Shown here piece by piece: positions 35,862 through 44,308 of a stretch of DNA of 64,000 nucleotides. The translations under genes and the position numbers were made by a program. Position 1 is the stretch's first letter; each line of letters opens with the position of its first letter. Location of the stretch: positions 1-64,000 of the forward strand of contig DWZJ01000022.1 of the NCBI GenBank assembly GCA_019118245.1, read 5' to 3'. The notes under the pieces are model-generated. The model made no database searches. It worked only from the letters and a program-made list of their open reading frames with translations, and had not been told where the DNA came from. This DNA is from Candidatus Oscillibacter excrementigallinarum. GTDB lineage: Bacteria > Bacillota > Clostridia > Oscillospirales > Oscillospiraceae.

Positions 35862-36521
35862 ATGCTCACCTATGAGGATGTGAAGAACGACCCGGCAGTC
35901 CGGACCTATATCCAGCGGGCCGACGAGTCCCTGATCGCCCTGGGTTATACCGAGCACAGCTTCGCCCATGTGACGGCGGTGGCGGAGAACGCCGCCTACA
36001 TCCTCTCCACCCTGGGGTACCCGGAGCGGACGGTGGAGGTGGCGAAGATCGCCGGGTTCCTCCACGACATCGGAAACCTGGTGAACCGCATCGACCACTC
36101 CCAGTCCGGGGCGGTGATGGCCTTCCGCATCCTGGACAACATGGACTGCGACCCGGAGGAGATCGCCACCATCGTCACCGCCATCGGCAACCACGACGAG
36201 GGCACCGGCGTACCGGTGAACGCCGTGGCGGCGGCGCTGATCCTGGCGGACAAGTCCGACGTGCGCCGCAGCCGGGTCCGGAACCAGGACCCGGCCAGCT
36301 TCGATATCCACGACCGGGTCAACTACTCGGTGAAAAAGTCCAAGCTGAAGATCAATGAGGAGCATACGCTCATCAAGCTGAAGCTGTCCGTGGATACGAA
36401 GTACGGCTCCGTTATGGAGTATTTTGAGATCTTCATGGGCCGGATGATCCTCTGCCGGAAGGCGGCGGAGCGGCTGGGCCTGCAGTTCAAGCTGATGATC
36501 AACGAGCAGCAGCTGATCTGA
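35862..36521 (+). CDS. HD-domain phosphohydrolase in pho operon
   Basis: A 219-residue HD-domain protein. Metal-site residues are seen at HSFAHVTAVAENA, FLHDIGNL (H68, D69), IDHSQSGAVMAF and NHDEG, then ILADKSDVRRSRVRN. These are metal-dependent phosphohydrolases, often on nucleotides. It lies between phoU and the response regulator, in the same direction, after a 96-bp gap and behind GAAGGAGAG. Its place suggests a nucleotide or phosphate-linked signalling role; the substrate is unknown. Confidence 0.85.
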   Translation: MLTYEDVKNDPAVRTYIQRADESLIALGYTEHSFAHVTAVAENAAYILSTLGYPERTVEVAKIAGFLHDIGNLVNRIDHSQSGAVMAFRILDNMDCDPEEIATIVTAIGNHDEGTGVPVNAVAAALILADKSDVRRSRVRNQDPASFDIHDRVNYSVKKSKLKINEEHTLIKLKLSVDTKYGSVMEYFEIFMGRMILCRKAAERLGLQFKLMINEQQLI

Positions 36522-36587
36522 GCGGCCGGAGCGGCCGCCCCTCCGCCCTTCCAGTGGGGCGGAGAGACTGAACTTGGAGGGATGACT

Positions 36588-37256
36588 GTGATCTATCTGC
36601 TGGAGGATGACGACAGTATCCGGGATTTTGTGATCTACACCCTGAACAGCCAGGGCATGGAGGCCAAGGGCTTCCCGCTGCCCTCCCTGTTCTGGCAGGC
36701 CGTGGGGGAGCAGCTGCCCTCCCTGGTGCTGCTGGACATCATGCTGCCGGAGGAGGACGGCCTCGCCGTGCTGAAAAAGCTCCGCGCCACGCCCCGCACC
36801 GCCAAGCTGCCGGTGATCATGCTGACGGCCAAGAGCACGGAGTACGACAAGGTGGTGGGCCTGGACGGCGGCGCCGACGACTATGTGGCCAAGCCCTTCG
36901 GCATGATGGAGCTGCTCTCCCGCATCCGGGCGCTGCTGCGGCGGACGGAGACGGAGAACGGCATCCTCCGCTGCGGTATCCTGGAGGTGGATCCGGGCCA
37001 GCACATCGTCCGGGTCCGGGGCCAGGAGACCACCCTGACCCAGAAGGAGTTTGAGGTGCTGTGCCTGCTGCTGCGGAATCCGGGCCAGGTGCTCTCCCGG
37101 GAGCAGCTGATCGAAAACGTCTGGGGCTACGCCTTCACCGGCGAGAGCCGGACCGTGGACGTCCATGTGCGGACCCTCCGCCAGAAGCTGGGGGAGGCCG
37201 GGGCGTACATCGAGACGGTCCGGGGCTACGGCTATAAAATCAGCCCTGTGAGCTGA
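36588..37256 (+). CDS. phoP: OmpR-family response regulator PhoP/PhoB
   Basis: A 222-residue response regulator. The receiver has LLEDDDSIRDF, phospho-acceptor D50 in VLLDIMLPEEDG and K in DYVAKPFG. The C-terminal winged helix ends RTVDVHVRTLRQKLGEAGAYIETVRGYGYKI. The GTG at 36588 (MIYLLEDDD) is preferred to the ATG at 36582 because GGAGG lies 7 nt before it. Adjacent phoR and the upstream pst genes identify it as the phosphate regulator, likely binding the TTTACA repeats before pstS. Confidence 0.93.
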   Translation: MIYLLEDDDSIRDFVIYTLNSQGMEAKGFPLPSLFWQAVGEQLPSLVLLDIMLPEEDGLAVLKKLRATPRTAKLPVIMLTAKSTEYDKVVGLDGGADDYVAKPFGMMELLSRIRALLRRTETENGILRCGILEVDPGQHIVRVRGQETTLTQKEFEVLCLLLRNPGQVLSREQLIENVWGYAFTGESRTVDVHVRTLRQKLGEAGAYIETVRGYGYKISPVS

Positions 37257-37274
37257 CCGGAGGGCTGGGGATAC

Positions 37275-38936
37275 ATGACAAAACGGATTTTTCGCTCAAT
37301 CCTGGCGGTCTCCCTGGCGGTGCTGCTGGCCAGCCTGGTGTTGATCGTGGGGGTGCTCCACGGCTATTTCCAGGACCGGGTGGCGGAGGAGCTGGAGAGC
37401 CTGACGGAGTACATCGCCCACGGCGTGGAGGAGACCGGCGCGGCCTATCTGTCAGAGGATCTGCCCAGCAGCTACCGGGTGACCTGGGTGGATGCGGACG
37501 GGACCGTGCTCTACGACAACCGGGAGGACCCGGCGAAGATGGAGAACCACGCCCAGCGGGAGGAGATCCATGAGGCGCTGGTGCTGGGGAAGGGCCAGGC
37601 GCTTCGCTATTCCGAGACCCTCTCCCAGCAGACGCTGTATGCTGCCCAGCGGCTTGACGACGGGACGGTGCTGCGGGTATCCAGCACCCAGTACTCTGTC
37701 TGGATGCTGGTGCTGCAGGCACTGCAGCCTGTGGCCCTGATGATGCTGCTGGCCTTCATCCTGGCGATGGTGCTGGCCTCCCGGGTGTCCCGGCAGCTGG
37801 TGGAGCCCATCAACAACATCGACCTGAACGATCCAGCCGGCAGCGAGACGTATGAGGAGCTGACGCCGCTGCTGTCCAAGCTCCGCAGCCAGCAGCGGCA
37901 GATCCAGCGGCAGATGCGAGATCTGAAGCGCCGGCAGGAGGAGTTCATCGCTATCACGGAGAACATGAGCGAGGGTTTCCTGGTGATTGACCAAGAGACC
38001 CGTGTGCTGACCTACAACTCCGCGGTGCTGCGGCTGCTCTACGCCGAGACGCCCACCGAGGAGGGGGAGAGCGTCTATGCCCTGAACCGGGAGGCGGGCT
38101 TCCGCCGCTGCGTGGAGGAGGCATTGGCCGGCCGGCGGTGTGAACAGCTGCTGGAAAAGGACGACGACTGCCGTCAGATCATTGCCAGCCCGGTGGAGCA
38201 GGACGGGCAGATCGCCGGCGCGGTGCTGGTGATTCTGGATGTGACGGAGAAGGAGCAGCGGGAGCGGCTGCGGCGGGAGTTCACCGCCAACGTCTCCCAC
38301 GAGCTGAAGACGCCCCTGACCTCCATCCTGGGCACGGCGGAGATCCTGCGCAACGGCCTGGTGAAGCCGGAGGACATCCCCCACTTCGCCGGGAACATCC
38401 ACCGGGAGACCGAGCGGCTCATCGGGCTGGTGAACGACATCATCAAGCTCTCCCGTCTGGACGAGGGCGGCGGCCTGGGCCAGTGGGAGACCGTGGACTT
38501 GTACGGGGAGGCACGGGCCGTGCTGGAGCAGCTGGCCCCGGCGGCCCAGCGGAAGCAGGTGACCACCCAGCTGCGGGGCGACAGGGCCCTGGTGCGGGGC
38601 GTGCCCCAGATCGTGGAGGAGATCGTCTATAACCTCTGCGACAACGCCATCGCCTACAACCGGCCAAACGGCAGCGTCACCGTCACGGTGGAGAACACCG
38701 CCTTCGGTCCCCGGATCACGGTGGCGGACACCGGCATCGGCATTCCCCGGGAGGCCCAGGGACGGGTGTTCGAGCGGTTCTACCGGGTGGACAAGAGCCA
38801 TTCCGCCGGCGGCACGGGGCTGGGGCTCTCCATTGTCAAGCACGGGGCCGCCTATCTGGGTGCTCAGGTGGAACTCCACAGCGAGGCGGGCCATGGCAGC
38901 ACCTTCATCCTCACCTTTCCCAAAATCGAGGCATGA
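37275..38936 (+). CDS. phoR: Sensor histidine kinase PhoR
   Basis: A 553-residue membrane kinase: helix 1 (about 9-28), extracytoplasmic segment (about 29-150), helix 2 (about 150-172), a PAS domain (about 235-320), HisKA with H342 in FTANVSHELKTPLTS, and an ATPase with NLCDNAIAYN, DTGIGIPREAQGRVFERFYRVDKSHSAGGTGLGLSIV. It phosphorylates the adjacent regulator under phosphate limitation. It is the last gene of the Pho operon; no terminator is visible before the ABC-F leader. Confidence 0.94.
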   Translation: MTKRIFRSILAVSLAVLLASLVLIVGVLHGYFQDRVAEELESLTEYIAHGVEETGAAYLSEDLPSSYRVTWVDADGTVLYDNREDPAKMENHAQREEIHEALVLGKGQALRYSETLSQQTLYAAQRLDDGTVLRVSSTQYSVWMLVLQALQPVALMMLLAFILAMVLASRVSRQLVEPINNIDLNDPAGSETYEELTPLLSKLRSQQRQIQRQMRDLKRRQEEFIAITENMSEGFLVIDQETRVLTYNSAVLRLLYAETPTEEGESVYALNREAGFRRCVEEALAGRRCEQLLEKDDDCRQIIASPVEQDGQIAGAVLVILDVTEKEQRERLRREFTANVSHELKTPLTSILGTAEILRNGLVKPEDIPHFAGNIHRETERLIGLVNDIIKLSRLDEGGGLGQWETVDLYGEARAVLEQLAPAAQRKQVTTQLRGDRALVRGVPQIVEEIVYNLCDNAIAYNRPNGSVTVTVENTAFGPRITVADTGIGIPREAQGRVFERFYRVDKSHSAGGTGLGLSIVKHGAAYLGAQVELHSEAGHGSTFILTFPKIEA

Positions 38937-38941
38937 AGGGG

Positions 38942-38970
38942 TTGCAATCCCGACGGAAGTGTGCTAGGAT
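38942..38970 (+). promoter_or_regulatory. Promoter of ABC-F gene
   Basis: TTGCAA, a 17-bp spacer and TAGGAT. The transcript would start near 38977, giving a leader of about 240 nt. Confidence 0.7.
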
Positions 38971-39006
38971 AGCCAGGAATCAAGAAATGAACGGAGGGGT
39001 GTGAGG

Positions 39007-39018
39007 ATGCGGATCTGA
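39007..39018 (+). CDS. Three-codon leader uORF (MRI)
   Basis: ATG CGG ATC TGA with GGAGGGG ending 7 nt before the ATG. It lies about 30 nt into the leader of the ABC-F transcript and well before the attenuator hairpin. It is too short for ORF finders. Tiny leader peptides at which drug-bound ribosomes stall are a known device for inducible resistance genes. Confidence 0.6.
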   Translation: MRI

Positions 39019-39155
39019 GCTTTCATGTTTTGGCAGAATAGAAGGACGCTGCGGCGGAAACGCCGCCGGCTTCTCCATGCCATCACAGGGAAGGCAGACC
39101 GCTGATCTCACCCCGGTATCGCACGGCCCCGGACACGGGGCGGATGCTGTATGCC

Positions 39156-39194
39156 CGGCTGCGGGAGAGGTTTGCTCTCCCGCAGCCGTTTTTT
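39156..39194 (+). promoter_or_regulatory. Attenuator (intrinsic terminator) upstream of ABC-F gene
   Basis: A perfect 14-bp stem CGGCTGCGGGAGAG / CTCTCCCGCAGCCG with a 5-nt loop and TTTTTT tail ends 7 nt before the Shine-Dalgarno of the ABC-F gene. It lies downstream of that gene's own promoter and uORF, so it should act as a conditional terminator. Other leader hairpins are GCGGCG-GAAA-CGCCGC (39051-39066) and GCCCCG-GACA-CGGGGC (39126-39141). Confidence 0.8.
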
Positions 39195-39217
39195 GTTCTG
39201 CAAAGGAGGAATGCAAT

Positions 39218-40711
39218 ATGTCGATGATCGACGTCTCTGACCTGACATTTGGATATGAGGGCAGCCCGGAGCTGATCTTTGACCATGTGAGCTTTCAGAT
39301 CGACACCAGCTGGAAGCTGGGCTTCACCGGGCGGAACGGCCGGGGAAAGACCACCTTCCTGCGGCTGCTTCAGGGGAAGTACCCCTACAGCGGCACCGTC
39401 TCCGCCTCCGTGGCGTTCGAGTACTTCCCCTACGAGGTGACGGACCTGTCCCGGACAGGGCTGGAGGTGGTGCGGGAGATCGCGCCGGAGGCGGAGGACT
39501 GGGAGATCCAGCGGGAGCTGGGGCTGCTGGACCTGGCGGAGGAGGCCCTGGAACAGCCCTTCTCCGTCCTCTCCAACGGGGAGCGGACGAAGGTGCTGCT
39601 GGCGGCCATGTTTTTGAAGGAGAATGCCTTTCTGCTGATCGACGAGCCCACCAACCACCTGGACCTGGAGGGGCGGCGGAAGCTGGGGCGGTATTTAGCC
39701 CGGAAGCGGGGGTTCCTGCTGGTGTCCCATGACCGGGCGTTCCTGGACCAGTGCGTTGACCACATCCTGGCCATCAACCGGACCAACATTGAGGTCCAGC
39801 GGGGGAACTTCTCCTCCTGGTGGGAGAACCGCCAGCGGCGGGACGCCTTTGAGCTGGCCCGGCAGGAGAAGCTGCAGAGGGACATCGGCCGGCTGACGGA
39901 GTCCGCCCGGCGGGCCTCCGGCTGGTCGGACCGGACGGAGAAGAGCAAGTTCGGCGTGGACAAGACCGGCGCCAAGGCCGCGGACCGGGGCTTTGTGGGC
40001 CACAAGGCCGCCAAGCTGATGCAGCGGTCCAAATCCATCCAGCGCCGCCGGGAAGAGGCGGTGGAGGAGAAGAAACAGCTCCTGCAGGATCTGGAGCGGC
40101 AGGAGACGCTGACGGTCACGACTCTGCCCTGCCGGGCGGGAGTCCGGTTGGCGGAATTTCGGGATGTGGCCGTTCACTATGGCGGCCGCACCATCTGCCA
40201 GGGGGTGACCTTTGAAGTGCTGGCAGGGGAGCGGATCGCCCTTCAAGGCACCAACGGCAGCGGCAAGTCCAGCCTGCTGAAGCTGCTGCTGGGGGAGGAC
40301 ATCCCCCACAGCGGCACCGTGGAGACCATGAGCGGCCTGGTGATCTCCTATGTGAGCCAGAGCACGGACCACCTGCGGGGCAGCCTGACGGACTTTGTCC
40401 GGGACCAGGGCCTGGACGGCAGCCGGTTCCGGACCATCCTGCGGAAGCTGGACTTCCCCCGGGAGCAGTTTGAGCGGGACCTGGCGGACTACAGCAGCGG
40501 CCAGAAGAAAAAGGTGCTGCTGGCCGCCAGCCTCTGCACCCAGGCCCATCTGTACGTGTGGGATGAGCCGCTGAATTTCATCGATGTCATCTCCCGGATG
40601 CAGGTGGAGGACCTGCTGCTGGCCTGCCGGCCCACCCTGCTGTTCGTGGAGCACGACGCCCGCTTCTGCCAGGAGATCGCCACCCGGCACATCCAGGTGG
40701 CCCGGGCGTGA
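39218..40711 (+). CDS. Lsa-type ABC-F ribosomal protection protein
   Basis: A 497-residue protein with two ABC ATPase domains and no membrane segment. Site one: GRNGRGKTTFLRLLQGK, LSNGERTKVLL, LLIDEPTNHLDL. Site two: GTNGSGKSSLLKLLLG, YSSGQKKKVLL, YVWDEPLNFIDV. The linker (about 195-300) carries GNFSSWWENRQRRDAFELARQEKLQRDI. The pattern follows Lsa(A)-like factors that displace lincosamides, pleuromutilins and streptogramin A from the ribosome. The ATG at 39218 is set by AAAGGAGG 8 nt upstream. The attenuator leader supports antibiotic-inducible expression. Confidence 0.9.
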   Translation: MSMIDVSDLTFGYEGSPELIFDHVSFQIDTSWKLGFTGRNGRGKTTFLRLLQGKYPYSGTVSASVAFEYFPYEVTDLSRTGLEVVREIAPEAEDWEIQRELGLLDLAEEALEQPFSVLSNGERTKVLLAAMFLKENAFLLIDEPTNHLDLEGRRKLGRYLARKRGFLLVSHDRAFLDQCVDHILAINRTNIEVQRGNFSSWWENRQRRDAFELARQEKLQRDIGRLTESARRASGWSDRTEKSKFGVDKTGAKAADRGFVGHKAAKLMQRSKSIQRRREEAVEEKKQLLQDLERQETLTVTTLPCRAGVRLAEFRDVAVHYGGRTICQGVTFEVLAGERIALQGTNGSGKSSLLKLLLGEDIPHSGTVETMSGLVISYVSQSTDHLRGSLTDFVRDQGLDGSRFRTILRKLDFPREQFERDLADYSSGQKKKVLLAASLCTQAHLYVWDEPLNFIDVISRMQVEDLLLACRPTLLFVEHDARFCQEIATRHIQVARA

Positions 40712-40720
40712 GCGTATGAA

Positions 40721-40757
40721 ACAAGGGCGCATCCCGTCTGGCGGGATGCGCCCTTGT
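40721..40757. terminator. Hairpin between convergent ABC-F and rlmA genes
   Basis: Sixteen-base arms ACAAGGGCGCATCCCG / CGGGATGCGCCCTTGT with a 5-nt loop. No U-tract, so efficiency is uncertain. Confidence 0.6.
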
Positions 40758-40813
40758 ACGGATGAAAAGAGAAGCCTGGCGGAAAAGGGATATGGCTTGT
40801 CAGCGTCGTGATA

Positions 40814-41638
40814 TCAAGCCTTTTGGAAGATATGGATGCGGAAGGAGATGCGGGTGGTAAGGGCGTCCAGAGCCGCCAGCCGCTCCGCTCCCGCCTTGGG
40901 GGTCTTCCAGTAGTAGGGCGTCATCTGGAACAGGGCGTGGATGTCCGCCTGACAGGGGAGAGTGATGGTGCCCTCCACCGGCACGATGGCCTGATAGACA
41001 AAGCCCTCGTAGGGCGTCTCCTTCTCCTGATTGGGGTAGGGCTGGTCATAGAGCACCTGCTTCAGTTCCCACAGGTGGTCCGGGCCGGGGACCACATAGA
41101 GGAAATATCCGCCCGGTTTCAGCACCCGGCGGAACTCCTCCAGTGCCAGGGGAGAGAAGCAGTCCAGCAGGAGGTCCACCGTTTCGTTCGCCACCGGCAG
41201 ATGATAGGAGGAGGCCACTGCCCACTCGATGCCGGACTCCCGCTTGGCGGCGGACCGAAGGATGGCCTTGGAGATATCCGTCCCCGCCATCCGGGGAGAT
41301 CTCCCGGCGGCGGTCAGGGCCTGGAAGATGCCGGCGGTGTAGTACCCCTCTCCGCAGCCCACATCCAAAATCACCGGAGAATCGCCGGAGAGAGACAAAA
41401 TCTGACAACAGAGCGTATTCAGAAGGGAATGATAATACCCCTTGGAGAGGAATTCCCGCCGGGCGGCGGCCATCCCCTTGTCGTCTCCCGGCGCGGCGGA
41501 GTGCTTTTGATTGGGCGGCAGCAGATAGGTGTAGCCCTCCCGGGCGATATCATAGCCGTGGCGATTCGGACAGCGGTAGACATGCGTCTCCCGCAGCAGG
41601 GGCGCGCCGCAGACCGGGCAGCGAAAGAGGCTCTCCAT
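40814..41638 (-). CDS. rlmA: RlmA-type 23S rRNA (guanine-N1) methyltransferase
   Basis: A 274-residue methyltransferase with an N-terminal zinc ribbon (FRCPVCGAPLLRETHVYRCPNRHGYD) and SAM motif VILDVGCGEGYYTAGIF. RlmA enzymes methylate N1 of G745 or G748 in helix 35 of 23S rRNA; the G748 type modulates macrolide/ketolide binding. Which position applies here cannot be told. The ATG at 41638 overlaps the stop of the MATE gene (ATGA), so it is coupled to an exporter. The ORF-track start inside the MATE gene is rejected. Confidence 0.87.
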   Translation of the reverse strand: MESLFRCPVCGAPLLRETHVYRCPNRHGYDIAREGYTYLLPPNQKHSAAPGDDKGMAAARREFLSKGYYHSLLNTLCCQILSLSGDSPVILDVGCGEGYYTAGIFQALTAAGRSPRMAGTDISKAILRSAAKRESGIEWAVASSYHLPVANETVDLLLDCFSPLALEEFRRVLKPGGYFLYVVPGPDHLWELKQVLYDQPYPNQEKETPYEGFVYQAIVPVEGTITLPCQADIHALFQMTPYYWKTPKAGAERLAALDALTTRISFRIHIFQKA

Positions 41639-43023
41639 CACAGTCCCTCTTCCGTCACGTTGTTGATCCACTTCCGGCTCCGCAGCCGCAGGATGCCCCA
41701 GGGGCACTTGCACACGTTCTCCGACTGGATGCACAGGCATACCACTGCCACCGGCGCATTGAACACCAGAGCCGTCAGGAAGGTCAGGGGCACGGCGATG
41801 ACCCACTGGCAGCTGAGATCGATGATGGAGGCCATGCGGGAATCGCCGCCGGCACGGAGCAAGCCGGTGATGTTGGTGATGTCAAAGGCCTTCAGAGGCA
41901 GCATAAAGAGATAGATCACGCACATGGTAACGGCAATTTCAAATGCCAGCCCCTCCAGATGGAACAGGGGATAGAGGTAGGGAATGAACACGGTGGGCAG
42001 CAGCACCGCCAGGCACGCGGACACCAACAGGCCCACCCCGAAGGAGACTGCCAGCAGGCAGCAGCCCAAGGAGTAAACCTCCTCCCGGTCGGCTCCCTCA
42101 CCAATTCGCTTGCCCACGATGACAGCAGTAGCTCCCGCCACGCCGAAGCAGGCCACGGTGGAGAACTTGTCGATGTTGCCCATGATGGCATAGGCCGCAA
42201 GCATATCAGTGCTGATGACCATGTGGCCCATGATGGCGGTCATGACGCTGACGCCCAGGCCCCACAGGATCTCATTGACCAAAACAGGGGTGGCATACTT
42301 CAAAAAGCTGCGGACCATGGCCCGGCCTGGCCGCAGCAGCAGGCGGAGCATCAGCGGTACTCGGCGGTAGTGAGGGGCATAGAGGGCCACGATGAGGAAC
42401 TCCAGCACGCGGGAGATCAGCGTGGCGATGGCCGCACCGGTGATGCCCATGGCCGGGGCGCCGAACTTGCCGAAAATCAGGACATAGTTCAGGCAGGTGT
42501 TGGTCAGCATGGAGATGCCGAATACGATCATGCCCATGGCGGGGTTCTCCGTGCTGCGCTGCATCCCGATGTAGACGGAGCTGATGGTGTTGAAGATGTA
42601 GCTGAGGCCCACGATCCGGAGATAGGGGGCGCCCAGCTCGATGAGCAGATCGTTGTTTGTCACCAGGGCCATGACCTGGAGGGGGAAGCAGAACAGCACC
42701 ACGGCCGCTGTCACCGCGATGATCAGGCCGGCGTAAAGGCTGACGCCCATACAGCGGTTGATGTTCTCCGTGTCCCCCTTGCCCCAGTACTGGCTGGCCA
42801 GGACGGAGAGGCCGCTGAGCAGCCCCAGAATGATGATCTGCAGCAGGTAGATGGGCGTGTTGGCGGCGGTGACGGCGGAGAGCTCGTTCTGCCCCAGCAT
42901 GCCCACCATAAAGGTGTCCACAAAGCCCAGGGATGTGGTGATCAGATTCTGTAGGATCAGCGGCAGGGCCAGGCGGAACAGCCGCTTGTAGAAGCCGGGC
43001 TTCCGGTGAAGATGACGGAACAT
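41638..43023 (-). CDS. MATE-family multidrug exporter
   Basis: A 461-residue, twelve-helix MATE transporter. The first half has RLALPLILQNLITTSLGFVDTFMVGMLGQNELSAVTAANTP; the second half repeats the fold with ATPVLVNEILWGLGVSVMTAIMGHM. It exports cationic drugs or metabolites using Na+ or H+ gradients. Middle gene of a minus-strand unit: cysteine desulfurase, MATE, rlmA. Confidence 0.92.
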   Translation of the reverse strand: MFRHLHRKPGFYKRLFRLALPLILQNLITTSLGFVDTFMVGMLGQNELSAVTAANTPIYLLQIIILGLLSGLSVLASQYWGKGDTENINRCMGVSLYAGLIIAVTAAVVLFCFPLQVMALVTNNDLLIELGAPYLRIVGLSYIFNTISSVYIGMQRSTENPAMGMIVFGISMLTNTCLNYVLIFGKFGAPAMGITGAAIATLISRVLEFLIVALYAPHYRRVPLMLRLLLRPGRAMVRSFLKYATPVLVNEILWGLGVSVMTAIMGHMVISTDMLAAYAIMGNIDKFSTVACFGVAGATAVIVGKRIGEGADREEVYSLGCCLLAVSFGVGLLVSACLAVLLPTVFIPYLYPLFHLEGLAFEIAVTMCVIYLFMLPLKAFDITNITGLLRAGGDSRMASIIDLSCQWVIAVPLTFLTALVFNAPVAVVCLCIQSENVCKCPWGILRLRSRKWINNVTEEGL

Positions 43024-43061
43024 GATAGAAACCTCTTGAAGATGTGAAAAGTCAATGTGCC

Positions 43062-44198
43062 TTACAGCATCGGCATCCGGGTGTCGTGGTGGCGCCGCAG
43101 GGCGTCCGCGCAGGCATCGATATCGGCGGCGGTGGTCTCCGGGCCGAAGCTGAGGCGGATGACGCCGCCGGAGACCTTCTTCGGCAGCTTCAGGGCGGCG
43201 ATGACGTGGCTGGGCTTGCCCTGGTGGCAGGCGGAGCCGGCGGAGATGCAGATGCCCTGCCGCCCCAGGTCGTTGACGATGTTCTGGCTGGGCCAGCCCA
43301 CCAGGGAGACGGAGAGCACATGGGGCGCCCCGCCCGGCGCGGAGAGCACTTTCAGATCCGGGATGGCGGAGAGCCGCTCCACGGCATAGTCCCGGATCTG
43401 GGCCATGTGGCGGAGCTTCTCGTCCAGGTTTTCCAGCCGCAGTTCCACGGCCTTGGCGAAGCCGGCGATCTGGGCCGTGGCCTCGGTGCCGGCCCGGAGG
43501 CCGCTCTCCTGCTCGCCGCCGGCCAGCAGGGGCTTGGGATTCCGGACCCGGGGGCCGATGTACAGGGCCCCGATGCCCTTGGGCCCGCCGATCTTATGGG
43601 CGGAGATGGTGATGAAGTCCGCCCCCAGGGATCTGGCGGTGAAGGGGACTTTCAAGAAGCCCTGGACCGCGTCGGTGTGGAGCAGGGTCTGGGGATTCCT
43701 CGCGGCCAGGCCCTTGGCGATCTCCGCGAGGGGATAGAGGTTCCCCAGCTCGTTGTTCACCAGCATGACGGAGACCAGCGCCGTGTCCGGCCGGACGGTG
43801 GAGAGCACCTGCTCGGCGGAGATGGAGCCGTCCTGGGCCGGGGCCAGATAGGTGACCTCGTACCCCTGGCGTTCCATCCAGCGGCAGGACTCCAGCACGG
43901 CGCTGTGCTCCACGGCGGTGGTGACGATGTGTTTCCCCACATGGCGGTTCTGCCAGCAGGCGGCGGTGACGGCCCAGTTGTCCGCCTCCGTGCCGCAGGA
44001 GGTGAAGAACAGCTGCTTGGCGTCACAGCCCAGGGCACCGGCGACGGTGCGGCGCCAGGACTCCACCCGGCGCTTCATCTCCAGCCCCATGGGATACTGG
44101 GAGCTGGGGTTGCCGAACTGTCCGGTGAGCACCTCGTACATGACATCCGCCACTGCCCGGGGGACGGGCGTGGTGGCGGCGTGGTCCAGATAGATCAT
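43062..44198 (-). CDS. Cysteine desulfurase (NifS/IscS family)
   Basis: A 378-residue PLP enzyme that releases sulfur from cysteine for iron-sulfur clusters or tRNA thiolation. It has YLDHAATTP at the start, the PLP lysine in ISAHKIGGPKGIGALYI and the catalytic cysteine in ISAGSACHQGKPSHV. It is divergent from mtaB, a tRNA methylthiotransferase that needs Fe-S clusters and sulfur, which fits a shared function. No iscU lies beside it. Confidence 0.94.
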   Translation of the reverse strand: MIYLDHAATTPVPRAVADVMYEVLTGQFGNPSSQYPMGLEMKRRVESWRRTVAGALGCDAKQLFFTSCGTEADNWAVTAACWQNRHVGKHIVTTAVEHSAVLESCRWMERQGYEVTYLAPAQDGSISAEQVLSTVRPDTALVSVMLVNNELGNLYPLAEIAKGLAARNPQTLLHTDAVQGFLKVPFTARSLGADFITISAHKIGGPKGIGALYIGPRVRNPKPLLAGGEQESGLRAGTEATAQIAGFAKAVELRLENLDEKLRHMAQIRDYAVERLSAIPDLKVLSAPGGAPHVLSVSLVGWPSQNIVNDLGRQGICISAGSACHQGKPSHVIAALKLPKKVSGGVIRLSFGPETTAADIDACADALRRHHDTRMPML

Positions 44199-44225
44199 GA
44201 AAGAATATCTCCTTACAGTTGGGCC

Positions 44226-44254
44226 TTGCCCAACGATGAAAATTACAGTATAAT
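44226..44254 (+). promoter_or_regulatory. Promoter of mtaB
   Basis: TTGCCC, a 17-bp spacer and perfect TATAAT, 54 bp before the mtaB ATG. Confidence 0.72.
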
Positions 44255-44308
44255 CAAAGCGCGTCTAAACATTATATAAAGATTTTGCGGAAAGTGCAAG
44301 GAGATTCC

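Noticed and set aside
34215-37166. 983-aa minus-strand ORF in the ORF track
   Set aside because: It is the antisense shadow of pstB, phoU, the HD gene and phoP. The protein is His/Gln/Arg-rich low-complexity, as expected of GC-rich antisense frames.
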